A stretch of 64,000 bases of DNA from Blasia pusilla (GCA_050084515.1 CM114272.1:56296001-56360000), one strand, 5' to 3'; counted from the first letter of the stretch, positions 44,254 to 55,229 are shown. Notes: generated from the letters alone by a model not told the origin. Numbers and translations are program-made.

Positions 44254-45281
44254 TGCGCCTACTCTCCTTGAACTTTAATCTTTATTGTTGCAGAAGCGGG
44301 CGTTTAGTAGGTCACGCTCTCAACATTGATCTGCATCCAAACACACACTCTGGTTAGTCGGGTCTTGGACTAATCAACGGGCTAATTTTTCAAGTTCTCA
44401 TCTCGATCTCTTTTCAAGTTCAGCCTTCATATTTTTGGGGTTTACAACACACACAAGTCTAGAATGACTTGGGATAGACTCTTTCGTTGGTTCAGGAACC
44501 TCAAACGATGTTTAATACCTGGAAGCTCCATCTATCTAACGGACATCCAATGAGTCCCTAATCGAGACTCAAACAAAGTGAATCTTGGGTTGGAATCCAA
44601 GTGTGGCGTACAAAGTCCACTCCCTTGGATCAGGTTTGGGTTTCGAGTTGCAACGCCAAACTTCCGTTCCATCATGTGCCTGTGAGATGACGTTTGATGC
44701 TCAAAGTGGGAATTCGTGTTCCAAGACATCTTGAAGAGATTCCTCCCTTACTAGTACTTTTGGGGATCTCCAAGGTTTTGTACGTTTAGGGAAAGGCACC
44801 CGGGCCTCTCTAATTGGCCCTCAACCCGATTGCTCTTAGAATCATTTTTGGCCAATATCTCAGTATCTACTTATGCATTTTCTAAGATCTTTAATGCGTT
44901 AAAAGTGTCTCAAAATAAGCTTTCCAACGTATCCTTGTTTGTCCCAAATGCATCTTAGGGCTAAATGTTATGGTCCAAAATACAGTCAAATTCTCCAAAC
45001 GCTAGTCGTGTTCCAAAACTGGTTCTCACCTCTTTGGCAACCAAACTTCCAAGACTTAACTCCTCTCAAGTCTTGGCTTGCGTCTGGTCTAGAATTCTTG
45101 GTTGCAACCACTAACTCATGAAACATACAACTTAGTTTCGCATTCCGTCTCTTGGACTTTTCCAAGAGACTTTCCAAAAGCCTTTCCAAAGCACAATCAT
45201 CGCTACGCGAGGCCACTTGAGTTCTGATGGTTTGCTTGGCGCCTATTTGGTATTTTTTGGTTACGAGGGTCGCGACACTCA
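44254..45281 (-). repeat. 3' LTR of the chromovirus
   Basis: About 1.03 kb. On the minus strand it begins TGTCGCGACCCTCG at 45,281, directly after a polypurine stretch AAGGAGGGATGAG, and ends at TG/CA near 44,254. A related but clearly different LTR lies at 62,988-63,986. This copy is more AT-rich, with many C-to-T and G-to-A differences from that one, as expected after loss of methylated cytosines. Confidence 0.75.
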
Positions 45282-46007
45282 TCCCTCCTTAGAAGGTTGA
45301 TGTCCTCATCTACGTAAATTTTTTTTAATGTTAAGTTATGGGAAACCGATCCCTTAACAATGGATTGTCTTCTAGTAGCTAACCCGAAATTCCTCTTTTG
45401 GCTTAAGTCTTAGGTTTTCGCTTGCAACACTTAGAATTATTAGCTTCTCTACTTCAATCAGCCTAGATGAGTTTTGCAAAACTTATCTAGACTATCAAAA
45501 TAACCTAACTAAGTCTGCAACCTAACACTTTACTTACTATTTTTATATAACCATATGTTTATCTAACCAACTCGTACTACTTTTGGGTCACTCATATTCC
45601 ACTTAGGCGCGTCACTAAGTTCACTCATGCAACATGAACGAGATCACCACAACCCCCAAGACAGACTCATCTACCCCACCGACGTTAGGACGAGCCCAAA
45701 TGTTAGTACTTCAACATCTGGTCCTGATCTACATGTCTTATACGAATACAATATCTCATCTAAAATACTCATTGATTGGCCTCCTTGACTTACATCCAAA
45801 GCATATGAAGAACTAGTCATTGCCATGCATTACCAAACTCAAAATCGCAGTCATAAGTATCTAATCTCCAAATCCATGTGTTCTTTATTGCAAGAACTAA
45901 ATATTTCTATTTACAACAATTATCAGCCTAAGCTTCCCGGTCGCAAGTTATGGGTTTAGTATGCTTCACGTACCTTAGTTGAGCCTATCTTGCATCCATT
46001 TGAAGTC
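45282..46007 (-). other. 3' untranslated region of the chromovirus
   Basis: Between the chromodomain and the polypurine tract. No coding motif. Confidence 0.4.
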
Positions 46008-46443
46008 TCACAACGCCTCTTGTGCGTGTTCAAGATCTACCTCTGCAATCCAAGTCGTCTCTTTCACATGGTAGCATTTCCACTTGACCAAGTACTTATA
46101 CTTGGTGGCTCTACATCCAGAACACATATTGGTCTCTACCTTGACCTCTGGTTCCTTATTTTTGATGATCGATTGTGGTCTCAACATCACATTTATGGTG
46201 ACTTGTTGTGGTCTTGTTCGTTCCGAACGCACATTCTTGAAGACACATCTTCAAGAATAACACATGGAAAGTCGGGTGAATCTTGAACTCGTTTAGCAAC
46301 TCCAATATGTACACATCCTCAAACAGCTTTGCCTTGATCACATATGGTCCAACATACTTGGTTGGAAATTTTGTGAACAATTCCTTTGAAAGAGTGAGAT
46401 TCTTTGCACTCAACCACTGTTGTTCCCCAACTTGGAAACTCAC
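46008..46443 (-). pseudogene. Chromovirus integrase C-terminus and chromodomain
   Basis: FTKFPTKYVGPYVIKAKL is the GPY/F module of the integrase C-terminus and is followed by ILELLNEFKIHPTFHVLFLK (46,156-46,443). In the next frame EPEVKVETNM...KYKYLVKWKCYHVKETTWIA is a chromodomain (46,008-46,232), with the conserved LVKWKGY written LVKWKCY. Chromodomains of these elements bind histone H3 marks and steer integration to heterochromatin. A frame change separates the two parts. Confidence 0.75.
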
Positions 46444-46899
46444 TCAACGCAAAATTTTGTTAGGATGCTTCATGTACCTTAGTTGAGCCTTGGCAAGACT
46501 TTTCCTTGCTTGCTTTTGTCGTTCCTACATTTCCATTAACAAACATTCCATCGTTGCTTGACAAGTGTGTGCCAATGTAGCATCCCTCAAAAGAGCCAAA
46601 TCAAGAGGCCCTTTTGGTTCTCTTTGATACGCCATACAAGAAACGGAGATGCTCCGATTGCAGAATGCTTGGTCAAGTTGTAACAATACTCAGCCATACT
46701 TAGCCACTTTGCCCAATCTCTTTGGTCCGCACTCACGTAATTCCTTAAGTATTGATTCACGACCGAGTTTAACTTTTTTGCTTACCTATCTGTTTCAGGA
46801 TGGAAGGCCGTACTAAAGCTGAGTTTGGTCATGAACCTCATGAATAGATGTTTCCAAAAGGCACTGGTAGACTTTGGATCTCGATCATACACAACGCTC

Positions 46900-47635
46900 C
46901 TAGGAAATTTGTGAGTTGACCACCATCCATCCAGAAACAATCAAAAAGTCGTGTAGGCCGTCGCAAAATCTCCCCAACTTGCTAAACCGATCAACTATCA
47001 TAAGTATAGCATTGTATCCCTCAGATTTTGGAAGACTCATTATGAAATCCATGCTAATGCTTTGCAAGGGTTCCTCTAGGATCGGCAAAGGACGAAGTAA
47101 GCCTTGCTTTTTCGGATAAGAAACTATGTTCACGTGACAAGTCCCACAAGTCTTCTTATATTGAGCAACATCTTCCTTCATATTGGGCCAGAAGAACCTC
47201 TTGGCCAAAACAACAAGAATGGATTTCTCCCCTTTATGTCCAGCCAAAGATCTATCATGACATTCCACAAATACTTTGGTCCGTAGCTTACCTTGGCCTA
47301 TATAGATTCTGCTTTGCTTGAACCTTAAGAAGCCGTGCCTCAAACTTAGAGTGGCCACTTTCTCGCCCCACTTCAACTTCCCAAAGTATTCCCTCGCTTG
47401 CGCATCCTTCATATATCCTTCATGAATCCTTTTCCAGGTCTGCTTCATTAGGGAACATTGCTCTCAACACTTGTGTAGTTGGTGGCACACGCTCATCCCT
47501 GCAACTTAACGGATCTGGAATGACATTGTCTTTCCCTAGCTTGTGGATTAGCTCCACATTTTTCAATGCCAAGGTATCATGCCATCGGAGTTGCTTTGGT
47601 GTTACGCAATCCTGGGTCTCAAAATACTTGAGCAA
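46900..47635 (-). pseudogene. Chromovirus integrase N-terminus and RNase H end
   Basis: LRWHDTLALKNVELIHKLGK and NVIPDPLSCRD (47,420-47,635) end RNase H. Then VECHDRSLAGHKGEKSILVV and KKTCGTCHVN supply the H2C2 zinc site, and MDFIMSLPKSEGYNAILMIV the first catalytic Asp (46,900-47,448). The second Asp and Glu region lies at about 46,450-46,890 in broken frames. Confidence 0.8.
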
Positions 47636-47692
47636 TATGTTATTAGTGAATACTCGAGTCTTATGAAGTCCCAGATAATGACACCTCTTCCT

Positions 47693-49040
47693 CTAGCAAT
47701 GAACCATCGCGAACAACTCTTTCTCACCAATGGGCCATCTTCTTTCAGTGTTGCTAAGCTTCTTGCTCTTGTATGCTACAAGTCTCCATTTTTGCACCAA
47801 CATTCTTGCGATCGCGAAATCACTAGCATCAGTGTGCACCTCAAACGGTTGGTCAAACTCCGAGAGCTTCAGAACTGGTTCTTGAGAGAGGATATCTTTG
47901 ACTCCATTGAATACTTTATCCACTTCCTTGGTCGATGTAGTGTTGGAAAATTTGGCGGTCCAATCAGTGAGAGATTTCACTATTCCCGAAAAGCTCTTTA
48001 CGTATGTCCGAAAAATTGGACCGCTCCGATGAACCACCTCATACCCTTCATAGTGGAAGGTGGTTCCCATTCGGCAATCGCGCTTACCTTCTTCATGCCT
48101 CGACTCATTCCATCTGCACTAACCACATGCCCCATGAACTTAATCTTTTTCACTCTTATCCGCATTCGTATACAACTTGTTCGCCCTGAGTTTCTCAAAC
48201 ACTATCTTCAAATATTGAGCGTGCTTCTCTTGTGGTGTCAAATAGATGAGTATGTTATCTATGTAGATGATCACGAAGTCATCCGTCTCCTTATGAAAGA
48301 AAGATGGAGTTTATGAAAGTGGTGAGCATCGGAGATGCATTACAAAGACCGAAAGATATTATAACAAACTCGAAAAAATCGTATCTCATCCTACACGCAG
48401 TCTTTTCTACATCCGCTTCGGCAATCCGAATCTGTAAATATCATGATTTTAGGTCAATTTGACTGAAATACTTGGCACTTGAAAATTGATCAAAGAGGTC
48501 ATCAATCCTTGGAAGAGGATAGTTTTTCCTTACCATCACTTTATTTCGTGCTTGGTAATCAACACAAAGTCTCAACTTCTCTTCTTCTTCACGAAGAGAA
48601 CAAGCACCCCATAAGGTGACTTGCTAGTTTGAATGTAACCCCTCTCTAAGAGTTCTTCCAACTATTTCTTCAACTTTGCAAGTTCTTCTTGATTCAACCT
48701 ATATGATGCCTTTGAAGGTGGTTGAGATCCGGGTATCATCTCTATCTTATGATCAACCACCCTATGCGGGGGAAATTGAGTCAGAAGATCCCTAGTCAAC
48801 ATATCTCAAAATTCTTTCACAACTTTCTTGGGTGTTTTAGGGATCCCCCTTGAAGCTGAGTTATGATCTCTCCATTTTGCACTTGCATCATCCTGTACTT
48901 GTCTCATCAAGCAAAGGAATCCTTCCTTTAACTCGGTCAAACTCGTCCTCGTGATGGCGTTCATCAACTCCGTCTTTCTAGGAACCTCACAAACCAATAT
49001 GATGTTTGTCCATTTTCCGTTAACCAAGATGCTCAAGCTC
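47693..49040 (-). pseudogene. Chromovirus reverse transcriptase and RNase H
   Basis: Pieces in several frames. The fingers and palm (48,480-49,040) are poorly preserved. YIDNILIYLTPQEKHAQYLK at about 48,195-48,270 has the catalytic Y-I-D-D changed to Y-I-D-N. VKKIKFMGHVVSADGMSRGM and IAEWEPPSTMKGMRWFIG (47,998-48,198) form the thumb. FEVHTDASDFAIARMLV and NTERRWPIGEKELFAMVHC (47,693-48,070) form RNase H. The long plus-strand ORF over this stretch is a shadow. Dead. Confidence 0.8.
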
Positions 49041-49064
49041 AAAGATCTTCACCTCAGTTCCACC

Positions 49065-49358
49065 TCATACGCATCCAAGAACGTGTTCTCCAAGACTCCA
49101 TTGATTTTTTTCATGTTGCAAACTGTGAAAATTCTCCTTTAACTGGAATACTCCACATCCCACAACTAGCCCTAAAACTAGCTCTGAGATCTGGTGGGAC
49201 TTGTCTCCTGTGAATCCTATCCTAATGGGTTCATTTGCCTTTGTGGTTGGCAATCCCAAGGTCTTCATAATTGTTGGTCTTAAGAATGAGTGGGAAGCAC
49301 CTATATCAACGAGCAACATCACATCGCGATTAGCGATCTTGGATCCTAGGTAAACCAA
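49065..49358 (-). pseudogene. Chromovirus aspartic protease
   Basis: Contains LLVDIGASHSFLRPTIM, the retropepsin active site in which the usual DTGAS is DIGAS, and GFTGDKSHQISELVLG, a flap-like region. The Thr to Ile change probably weakens or kills it. Upstream of RT in the expected order. Confidence 0.75.
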
Positions 49359-49454
49359 ATTGGGAGTTCTCTTGGTGACTTGGAGAGATATATCTAGGTC
49401 TCCCGCCGATAAGTGCTTAACAAAAATGCAATCATACTCGATTTACTAACCTTG

Positions 49455-49864
49455 GGCTTCACATATTCCTTAGTCATATGCCCGGGTTTGCCACAACTAT
49501 AACAAATCTCTTTGGCGTTTGCTGACTACGAGAATGGCGGCCCTCTTGGCTTCGCGTTGAGTTCCACTCATTTTGCTGTAGGGCAAGAGATCTTCCTTAG
49601 TCACGCTCAACCCCATGCCCGGCCCTCTTGAACATCCCTTTGTTTTTCGGTAACTTAGATTTTTTTTTGGCTCAAAGGGTTTTTGGTTGTGGACTTCATC
49701 ATCCCCTATCTATTATGCTAGTCCTAGAAGCTCCATACACATCTCTAGAATGTGAGGCATGCTAAAGAGGGCCTTTTTGGCACTCGATTTGAGTCCACTT
49801 AAGAAGTAGACCTTCTTTTTAAACTCATCTGTGGAAAGTGAGCTTATGTGTGCACTTTACTTTC
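49455..49864 (-). pseudogene. Chromovirus Gag C-terminus with zinc knuckle
   Basis: EICYSCGKPGHMTKEY (49,461-49,510) is a CCHC knuckle whose last Cys is Tyr. Upstream, DEFKKKVYFLSGLKSSAKKA and MPHILEMCMELL are Gag-like. Gag is cut at 49,864 by the transposon terminus. The missing 5' half is not identifiable on the far side with confidence. Confidence 0.6.
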
Positions 49865-50060
49865 GGGGGCTGGTATTCTGGCAGGAGAGAGGAAGAGAGG
49901 AGAGGAAGAGAAGAAGAGAGGAGAGTCTCTCTTCAAAAAATGGGCCAAATCTACCTCCTCTCTTCAAAACTTTTTGACATATTTGAAATTTTTGTTTGCT
50001 TTCAAATTCATGAAATCTTTAGAAGAGAGTAGGTAGTGGTCCACGTTTGGGCCTGAAGAA
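49865..50060 (+). mobile_element. Transposon terminus (locus III)
   Basis: GGGGGCTGGTATTCTGGCA at the boundary, then AGGAGAGAGGAAGAGAGGAG and the TTCAAATTCATGAAATCTTT word, as at 9,995-10,190. The abrupt switch from chromovirus Gag to this shared sequence marks the element end. The methyltransferase-like gene runs toward this end. Confidence 0.7.
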
Positions 50061-50655
50061 ACCTCCTTTTTGTAGGGGGCGAAAAACTAGTAGACATCAT
50101 AAGACCACTACAAACATTTTCCCATCACTCTCCATGTGAGCCTAAGTTTTTTCATTGTAAGGACCATTGGCAAATAATGTGACCAAAAGTAGCAATCTCA
50201 TCTCAATGAAAGGTTCAAATAAAGACCAACTTTGTGAAATGTGAACACAAGAGACGATAATTGAACCAAAAGATTGTAAGCATCTCGACTAAAGAGGAAC
50301 TAACGTCCCTTCATTCAGATCCTAAATCTCAGAAACCGAGAAGCTGCACCCTTCCCAATCTGTCGGAATTTTACAGGTTGCAACTCTTGCAACTTGTCGG
50401 AATTAGATGGCTTGCACCCCTTCCAAGAAAGCTCACCATAACAAAGGAAAGATTTTTAGAAGTGATTCCATTCCACCCTGCATCTACGAAGATCCAACTG
50501 GTTGGGAATCCAGCACGGCTTAGAGAAGAAAAGAAGCCTACGACTGGTTTGACAATACAAGGGGAACGAGCCAAAAGTGAAGAAGCCCGCCATAATGGCT
50601 CAGAATTTGGTCTCATAGGGAAAGAGTCCTATCACTCAAGCAGCCAACCTGTCAG
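50061..50655. other. Subterminal noncoding region of locus III
   Basis: Matches locus I in its first part. From about 50,330 it carries degenerate palindrome halves (CAATCTGTCGGAATTTTACA near 50,357; CAACTTGTCGGAATTAGATG near 50,390). No gene. Confidence 0.5.
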
Positions 50656-51650
50656 AATCCGACAGCTTGCCTGGAAATGGTTAAAAAGTTGCAGTGGTGA
50701 AAAAGTGAAAAGTTGCAACCCGTCGGAATCAGACGGGTTGTAAAATAAACATTATGAGTAGCTAGACAAACACAATCGATAAGTCCAAAAAAAATATTCA
50801 GCAAAATTTTACAAACACCATTATCGTTTGAGAAAATCTTGTCCTTTATTACATCCGAAGGAAGTTGGGAAATGTACATTTGATCTAGTCTATGATTTCT
50901 TCAGCCTCGTCATCTACAAATTTATTCCTAATTCTCCTAGATTCCTATACACAAGGAATGTCTTGGGATACAAGTGGCTCCTCTGGCCGATTGTAGACGG
51001 GGATCAAAAATGTTGGCGAATTTGAGAGCCTTGGCACCCCCCTAGGTACACCAGAACGGTCCCATGTAACCTGATTTGAGTCCCACCGCCTTCCTCGGCA
51101 ATAAATCTTGTACGCTCTGCAAGGTGACACCCATCCAGTATCAATATGTGCTCCGTCCTTGGAGACGGAGCACCATGATGTGTCTCCAAGGACGTCCTCA
51201 GCCAAGTAGTAGGAATCCAACACGTCTTAGAGAAGAGAGGAAGCCTAAGACTTGTTTGACGAAACTAGGGGAAGGTGCCAAAGTGAAGAAGCCCGCCATA
51301 ATGCATGTAAAGTTGGACTAACAGGGAAAGAGTCCGATCACTCATGCACCCAACCTGTCGGAATCCAACAGGTTGCTTGGAAGTGGTTGAAAAGGTGCAG
51401 TGGTCAAAAAGTGAACACTGCAACCCGTGGCAATCCGACAGGTTGCAATATGAACTCTCGGAGTACATAGACGATCACAATCGACAAGAACAAAAAAGAT
51501 ATTCAACAAACTTTTACAAACACCATCATCGTTGGAGAAAATCTTGTCCTTTATAACATCCGAAGGAAGCTCGGAAACGTACATTTGATCTATTCTATGA
51601 ATTCTTCTGCCTCGTCATCAAATAAATCCCTACTCCAAAACGCTGCAGTC
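50630..51650 (-). repeat. Tandem duplication of the gene 3' region, offset about 704 bp
   Basis: 50,630-50,960 and 51,333-51,625 are diverged copies of the same sequence: the palindrome pair CAACCTGTCAGAATCCGACA / CAACCTGTCGGAATCCAACA, then AATCTTGTCCTTTATTACAT and a CCTCGTCATC word. Locus I has this region once (11,100-11,690). The duplicated frame SKDGAHIDTGWVSPC is intact only in the left copy. Confidence 0.8.
50828..51223 (-). pseudogene. Conserved 3' ORF region (locus III)
   Basis: Reads SKDGAHIDTGWVSPCRAYK, RRWDSNQVTWDRSGVPRGVP, NSPTFLIPVYNRPEEPLVSQ and KFVDDEAEEIID. It matches the locus I frame at 11,340-11,690 over about 110 residues with one stop in between. The stop-tolerant conservation suggests a former exon or small protein downstream of the methyltransferase-like stop at 51,677. 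No family recognised. Confidence 0.4.
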
Positions 51651-51676
51651 AAGCTGGGTCCTTGAGTTCTTTGAAC

Positions 51677-52185
51677 TCACTCGTCATCGTCCGAGAGCTC
51701 TTCCAGAATTACTGCCGGCCTTGCCCTCCCAATTTTTGGAATCGTGGGAAGTGACGATGGTGTCACTACCAATGGTGGGTCTGGAATCGGAGTTGTCGGC
51801 TTCGGAGGAGAGTTGTACGCCCCAACTAGCTTGTCATAATCTGCCTTTGCCTCTTTGCAAAGGTCAAACAGTTCTTGCCTTCCCTCAAGGCAGAGAATGT
51901 TCTTGCCACTTTGCAAGGCGCCTCTGATAGTCACCCTTGAAAGGCCCACTAAGTCGAGCACCAAGTCACCCGGCCTTGAGTAGAGCTCGATGAGCATTTG
52001 CATCAGCGCCGGAGAATTTTCCCTTCCTCCAAGGGGGTACCATTTTCCATGTAAATTCCCCGGGGGGAATTGTATAAAGTATCTAAGCTGTACCCATCCG
52101 AGCATGGATCCACTGGATCGAGGATCTGAAACACTTGGAAGTTGTGCTCGGGCCTTACAAAACAATAGACAAAGGAGTGGTCCAT
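51677..52185 (-). pseudogene. Methyltransferase-like AdoMet-binding exon (locus III)
   Basis: Begins after a TTCTTTATAG acceptor with MDHSFVYCFVRPEHNFQVFQ. A one-base change in a run of Cs (52,061-52,067) shifts the frame to GKWYPLGGRENSPALMQMLI, then ELYSRPGDLVLDLVGLSRVT and RGALQSGKNILCLEGR, ending EELSDDDE and a stop. The order (H..KW.P, then helix, then PGD.VLD..G, then strand and acidic residue) is that of the AdoMet-binding half of beta-class DNA N4C/N6A methyltransferases. The glycine loop reads LVGLSRVT rather than FxGxGTT, so activity is doubtful. A disordered tail follows residue 120. Confidence 0.6.
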
Positions 52186-52339
52186 CTATAAAGAAGCAGG
52201 GTGGAAAAAATGTCAGCAACAAGAAAGAGCTAATTTCAGTATGCAACAACAAGAAAGGTATACTATCAGAATGGTGGCACAATGTGCAACTCGTTCCCAA
52301 AGAACTTCGCTTAATCCTAGAGAACTTAGTTATAGTCCT

Positions 52340-52670
52340 AACATTGGAGCAACCTGTCCGAGTCAGACGGGTTGTTTTACAAGTGTTTGCCATGAGCAAC
52401 CCGTTGGAAGGCGACAGGTTGCTGGCTTAGAGCAGTCCATGGTTGGCTAAGAGCAACCCGTCGCTTTCAGACGGGTTGCATCATTCCAGAAACACAAGGA
52501 AAAAACATAAGCACTTGCAATCCATCGGGTTCTGACGGGTTGCATTCACCCAATGGAGACTTGCGTTCAATTTGCAACCCGTCGCTTTCAGACGGATTGC
52601 ACCACCGAAGTCTCCAGCTCAAACAATCTGACGGGTTGCATGCAAAGATGCAACCTGTCGGAGAAAGACA
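52340..52670. repeat. Palindrome cluster in methyltransferase-gene intron (locus III)
   Basis: Six copies near 52,350, 52,400, 52,454, 52,515, 52,575 and 52,630. Subtypes with CGCTTTCAGACGGGTTG and GGGTTCTGACGGGTTG match the same intron at locus I. Confidence 0.85.
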
Positions 52671-52689
52671 ATTTGGATATGGATTTAGA

Positions 52690-53070
52690 GCCCTTACCCG
52701 GATTTGACTCGACGCGGATCGGAGTGGGTACTCGTTCTTGATGACCCACGATTGCGCCGTCCTCCACTTTAGCGATCTCTTGACGCACTACAGGTTGAAG
52801 AGCTCGTCCTTGCTCCCTCCAGTCAAAACTAAGAAACAGCCCCTGTCACTGAGATAAGCGTCTGCAAAGGAAAACAACAGCGCGATCTGCTCATAAGAAA
52901 GAGGGACATTCCAATCTAGGACACCGTCGGAAGGATTCTCGTCCCACAAGCGCAACCCTGAGGGAACATCAGCGACGAGGAGATCCACCGCCACCTCTTC
53001 CACCTCCCCATGGACCGTCTAGGGAGCGTGCCCGTTTTGTTGAAGCTTCCGTCCTAGCGTTGTCAATTTC
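52690..53070 (-). pseudogene. Methyltransferase-like catalytic segment (locus III)
   Basis: VEEVAVDLLVADVPSG, then DWNVPLSYEQIALLFSFADA and a GCFLVLTGGSKDELF stretch. It has the shape of motif IV of beta-class DNA methyltransferases (VDLLVTDPPYG in working enzymes), but DPPY reads DVPS. SLKWRTAQSWVIKNEYPL follows, just before the intron; it may be part of the target-recognition side. One stop lies just before the segment. The pairing with the AdoMet-type exon 500 bp downstream supports the family call more than either motif alone. Confidence 0.55.
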
Positions 53071-53084
53071 TCGATGGCGGGTGT

Positions 53085-53780
53085 CGACGCTTGGGAACTG
53101 AAACTTTTCAGCTCATCTAGAAGATTACTGCACTGAATGATGATGCTTGTCCGGGTCGTTGTTTCTCTATGTCTTCTCGGTCGGACCTAGGGCGAGCCGC
53201 TCGGCCGGGGCGTGGAGGAAGGGCTTCTGGCTGCACCACCTAGCCGCGGAAGGATGATGGAGTGTATTCCACATCCTAGTCTGCTCCTGGGACAATCCTG
53301 ACGCCTCTCGCTTTCGCTTCTTCCGAGTCTGCGGCCGGCTTGTTGGGGTCTCTATTACCTCAGACTCTGGTGGAGTTTTTTTTGCGGAGGACCTGGTCCG
53401 ACCCTCTCTCCCCGCTCGCCCGGACGATTCCGGCTCTCGCCTTGAATTCTCAGCCTCTCTTTGGGAAGACTCGGCCTCAGAATTCTTCGATCCCCTCGCC
53501 TTGGCCTTGAGACCCGCTGTAGATTTTTCCTTGGCGGTGACGACTTTGGACACCAACTCCGTTGTCTCGAGGGCTTGCTCCTCTGCATCTCCTTCGAGAA
53601 AGTCTTCAGGCTGCACGAAATTGGGGATGTCATCCCTACCTGTGGTCACTGCATCATAGAGCAGGCGTAGATTTTTCTCGATTATGTCCTCAGGGTCGTT
53701 GAAGTCCAACCAGATCGGGAAATTCTCCACCTCCCAGTCGGACATGCTTTGAGCCATCTCCATGTCGTACATAGAAATGT
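53085..53780 (-). pseudogene. Charged linker exon of the ParB/methyltransferase gene
   Basis: A 201-codon frame starting MYDMEMAQSMSDWEVENFPI with a short acidic folded-looking part (NLRLLYDAVTTGRDDIPNFV), then a long low-complexity stretch rich in Ser, Arg, Glu (residues 80-160) with PQTRKKRKRE as a likely nuclear localisation signal. A frame change near 53,790 joins it to the upstream helical segment (RDFAKKKRDLHEEAADASRL). It is absent from locus I. Nuclear function is plausible; no domain recognised. Confidence 0.5.
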
Positions 53781-54228
53781 CTCTCGATCAGGCGGAGAAG
53801 CCCATAATTTGTAGGCTGCCGGTATTTTTCGCCATGTACCTGCATTTTTACAATGGACGAGGTACCTGAACACCATCCATTGGGCAGCTCTTAGTCGAGA
53901 TGCATCAGCCGCCTCCTCATGAAGATCTCGCTTCTTCTTTGCGAAATCCCTTTTCTTCGCCTCTATTTCTTCATGAAGGTCTGCTTAAGGGAGGATGCAA
54001 TCCTTGAACATCGTCCTGAAGCCTGGGTTTTTTATGGGCTTGTCCCGCATTTCATCAAGCCAAAGTTCAAAATCTTCAGCATTCTTCAGGTTTGCTTCCT
54101 TCGGAACTGGCTCTATTCTCTTCAGCTCTACTTGGAGACCCACGAGCATGGACTTTCCGAGAAGCCGTAATGCATCCCAGAATGACCATTCACAGAGCCA
54201 ATGGGAGATCACTGGATTAGAGATCTGA
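53781..54228 (-). pseudogene. VISH-W helical segment (locus III)
   Basis: FQISNPVISHWLCEWSFWDA, LRLLGKSMLVGLQVELKRIE, NAEDFELWLDEMRDKP, then a long charged helix. Matches locus I 12,518-12,790. To its right, sequence switches at about 54,228 to the transposase C-terminal exon, where locus I has the ParB-gene helical exon. This is the internal breakpoint of the rearranged copy. Confidence 0.55.
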
Positions 54229-55195
54229 AACCGGCACTTGTAAGATTGTCCACTTTATCTTGAGTGCAATTCGTACCTGCGGCGATGGGCCAAATCGTGG
54301 GGGTATTCCCCGGAGCTCCAATGGGAGCCGGATAAGACTTCCGGAAAGCGCAAGATTCATTTGGGCAGAAGAAGTACTTCAATTGATCCCCGGTCCTCGT
54401 GAAACGATCAAAGGTTTTGAGTCCCAAAACCCAGGCAGTGGTCGTCCAATCCTTGTACAGTTCTTATTTAGGAAAGTGCCGCATGCTCTCCTAATGCCAT
54501 CAGATCCTCCCCTGCAAGTGGGTCCACGTCCGGGGTTGCTCCGAGAGATATGGCACCATTTTAGGTTGCAATCCACCTCCATGACCCGAATCCCATATTG
54601 TTGAACCACCCCAACAACCGGATGTTGCGAAGTTCCAGCAACGGAGGGCTTTTGAAATAAAACATTCATTGAATTTGGAGAAGTTACTCCATCACGGATT
54701 TGGGAGCATTCCGGGGTCCCTGAATATTTGGGAGGCGTAATTTCCTCATCCAAATCAATCATCGGATTCGTTCCTTGATGTTGCCTCTTCACCTGCCTGA
54801 AGTCAAGATACTTATCTGGTCTCCACGAGTCTCGCTCGGACTGCTCTACCACCATCTGTATGGGACGTCTTGAAACGTGCCCATGAATATCCCCACCAAT
54901 ATGTACGTCTTGCTCGAGGGGAGTTCTTGCTACGCACCGGTTGAAGGCTTCCACATAGAGTTTTTCATCACTAGATCTCACAGCCGCCCTGACATAGAGC
55001 TCGTAAATCGAAAACCCCCTTCCTTTTGTTATGCCTTTTGTGAGGAAGATATGGGATGCTCCAAACTGTAGTATTGCTCTTGCCTAGTCTTGTTGGCATG
55101 CCTCCACAAGTAAAATTCTTTGGCATGCTTGTGACGACCTCAAGGAGGAATGAACACTTTCTGCTCCACTTGTGTTGGGGCAGAGGGAATTTTCA
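54229..55195 (-). pseudogene. Transposase C-terminal exon (locus III)
   Basis: MPKNFTCGGMPTRLGKS, then after a one-base insertion (an extra C near 55,058) a 200-codon frame (54,379-54,981) with DEKLYVEAFNRC, ARTPLEQDVHIGGDIHGHVS, YGIRVMEVDCNLKW and GGSDGIRRACGTFL, then KYFFCPNESCAFRKSYPAPI and NCTQDKVDNLTSAGFR where it is cut. Same gene as 36,700-37,900. The fold is unknown; it belongs to the transposase protein after the intron. Confidence 0.6.
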
Positions 55196-55229
55196 TGAAT
55201 GTTGAATCCGTGCAACGACGACAATGTGA

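Noticed and set aside
47579-48316. 245-codon plus-strand ORF
   Set aside because: It is antisense to the chromovirus RT/RNase H region; its residues show no family pattern.
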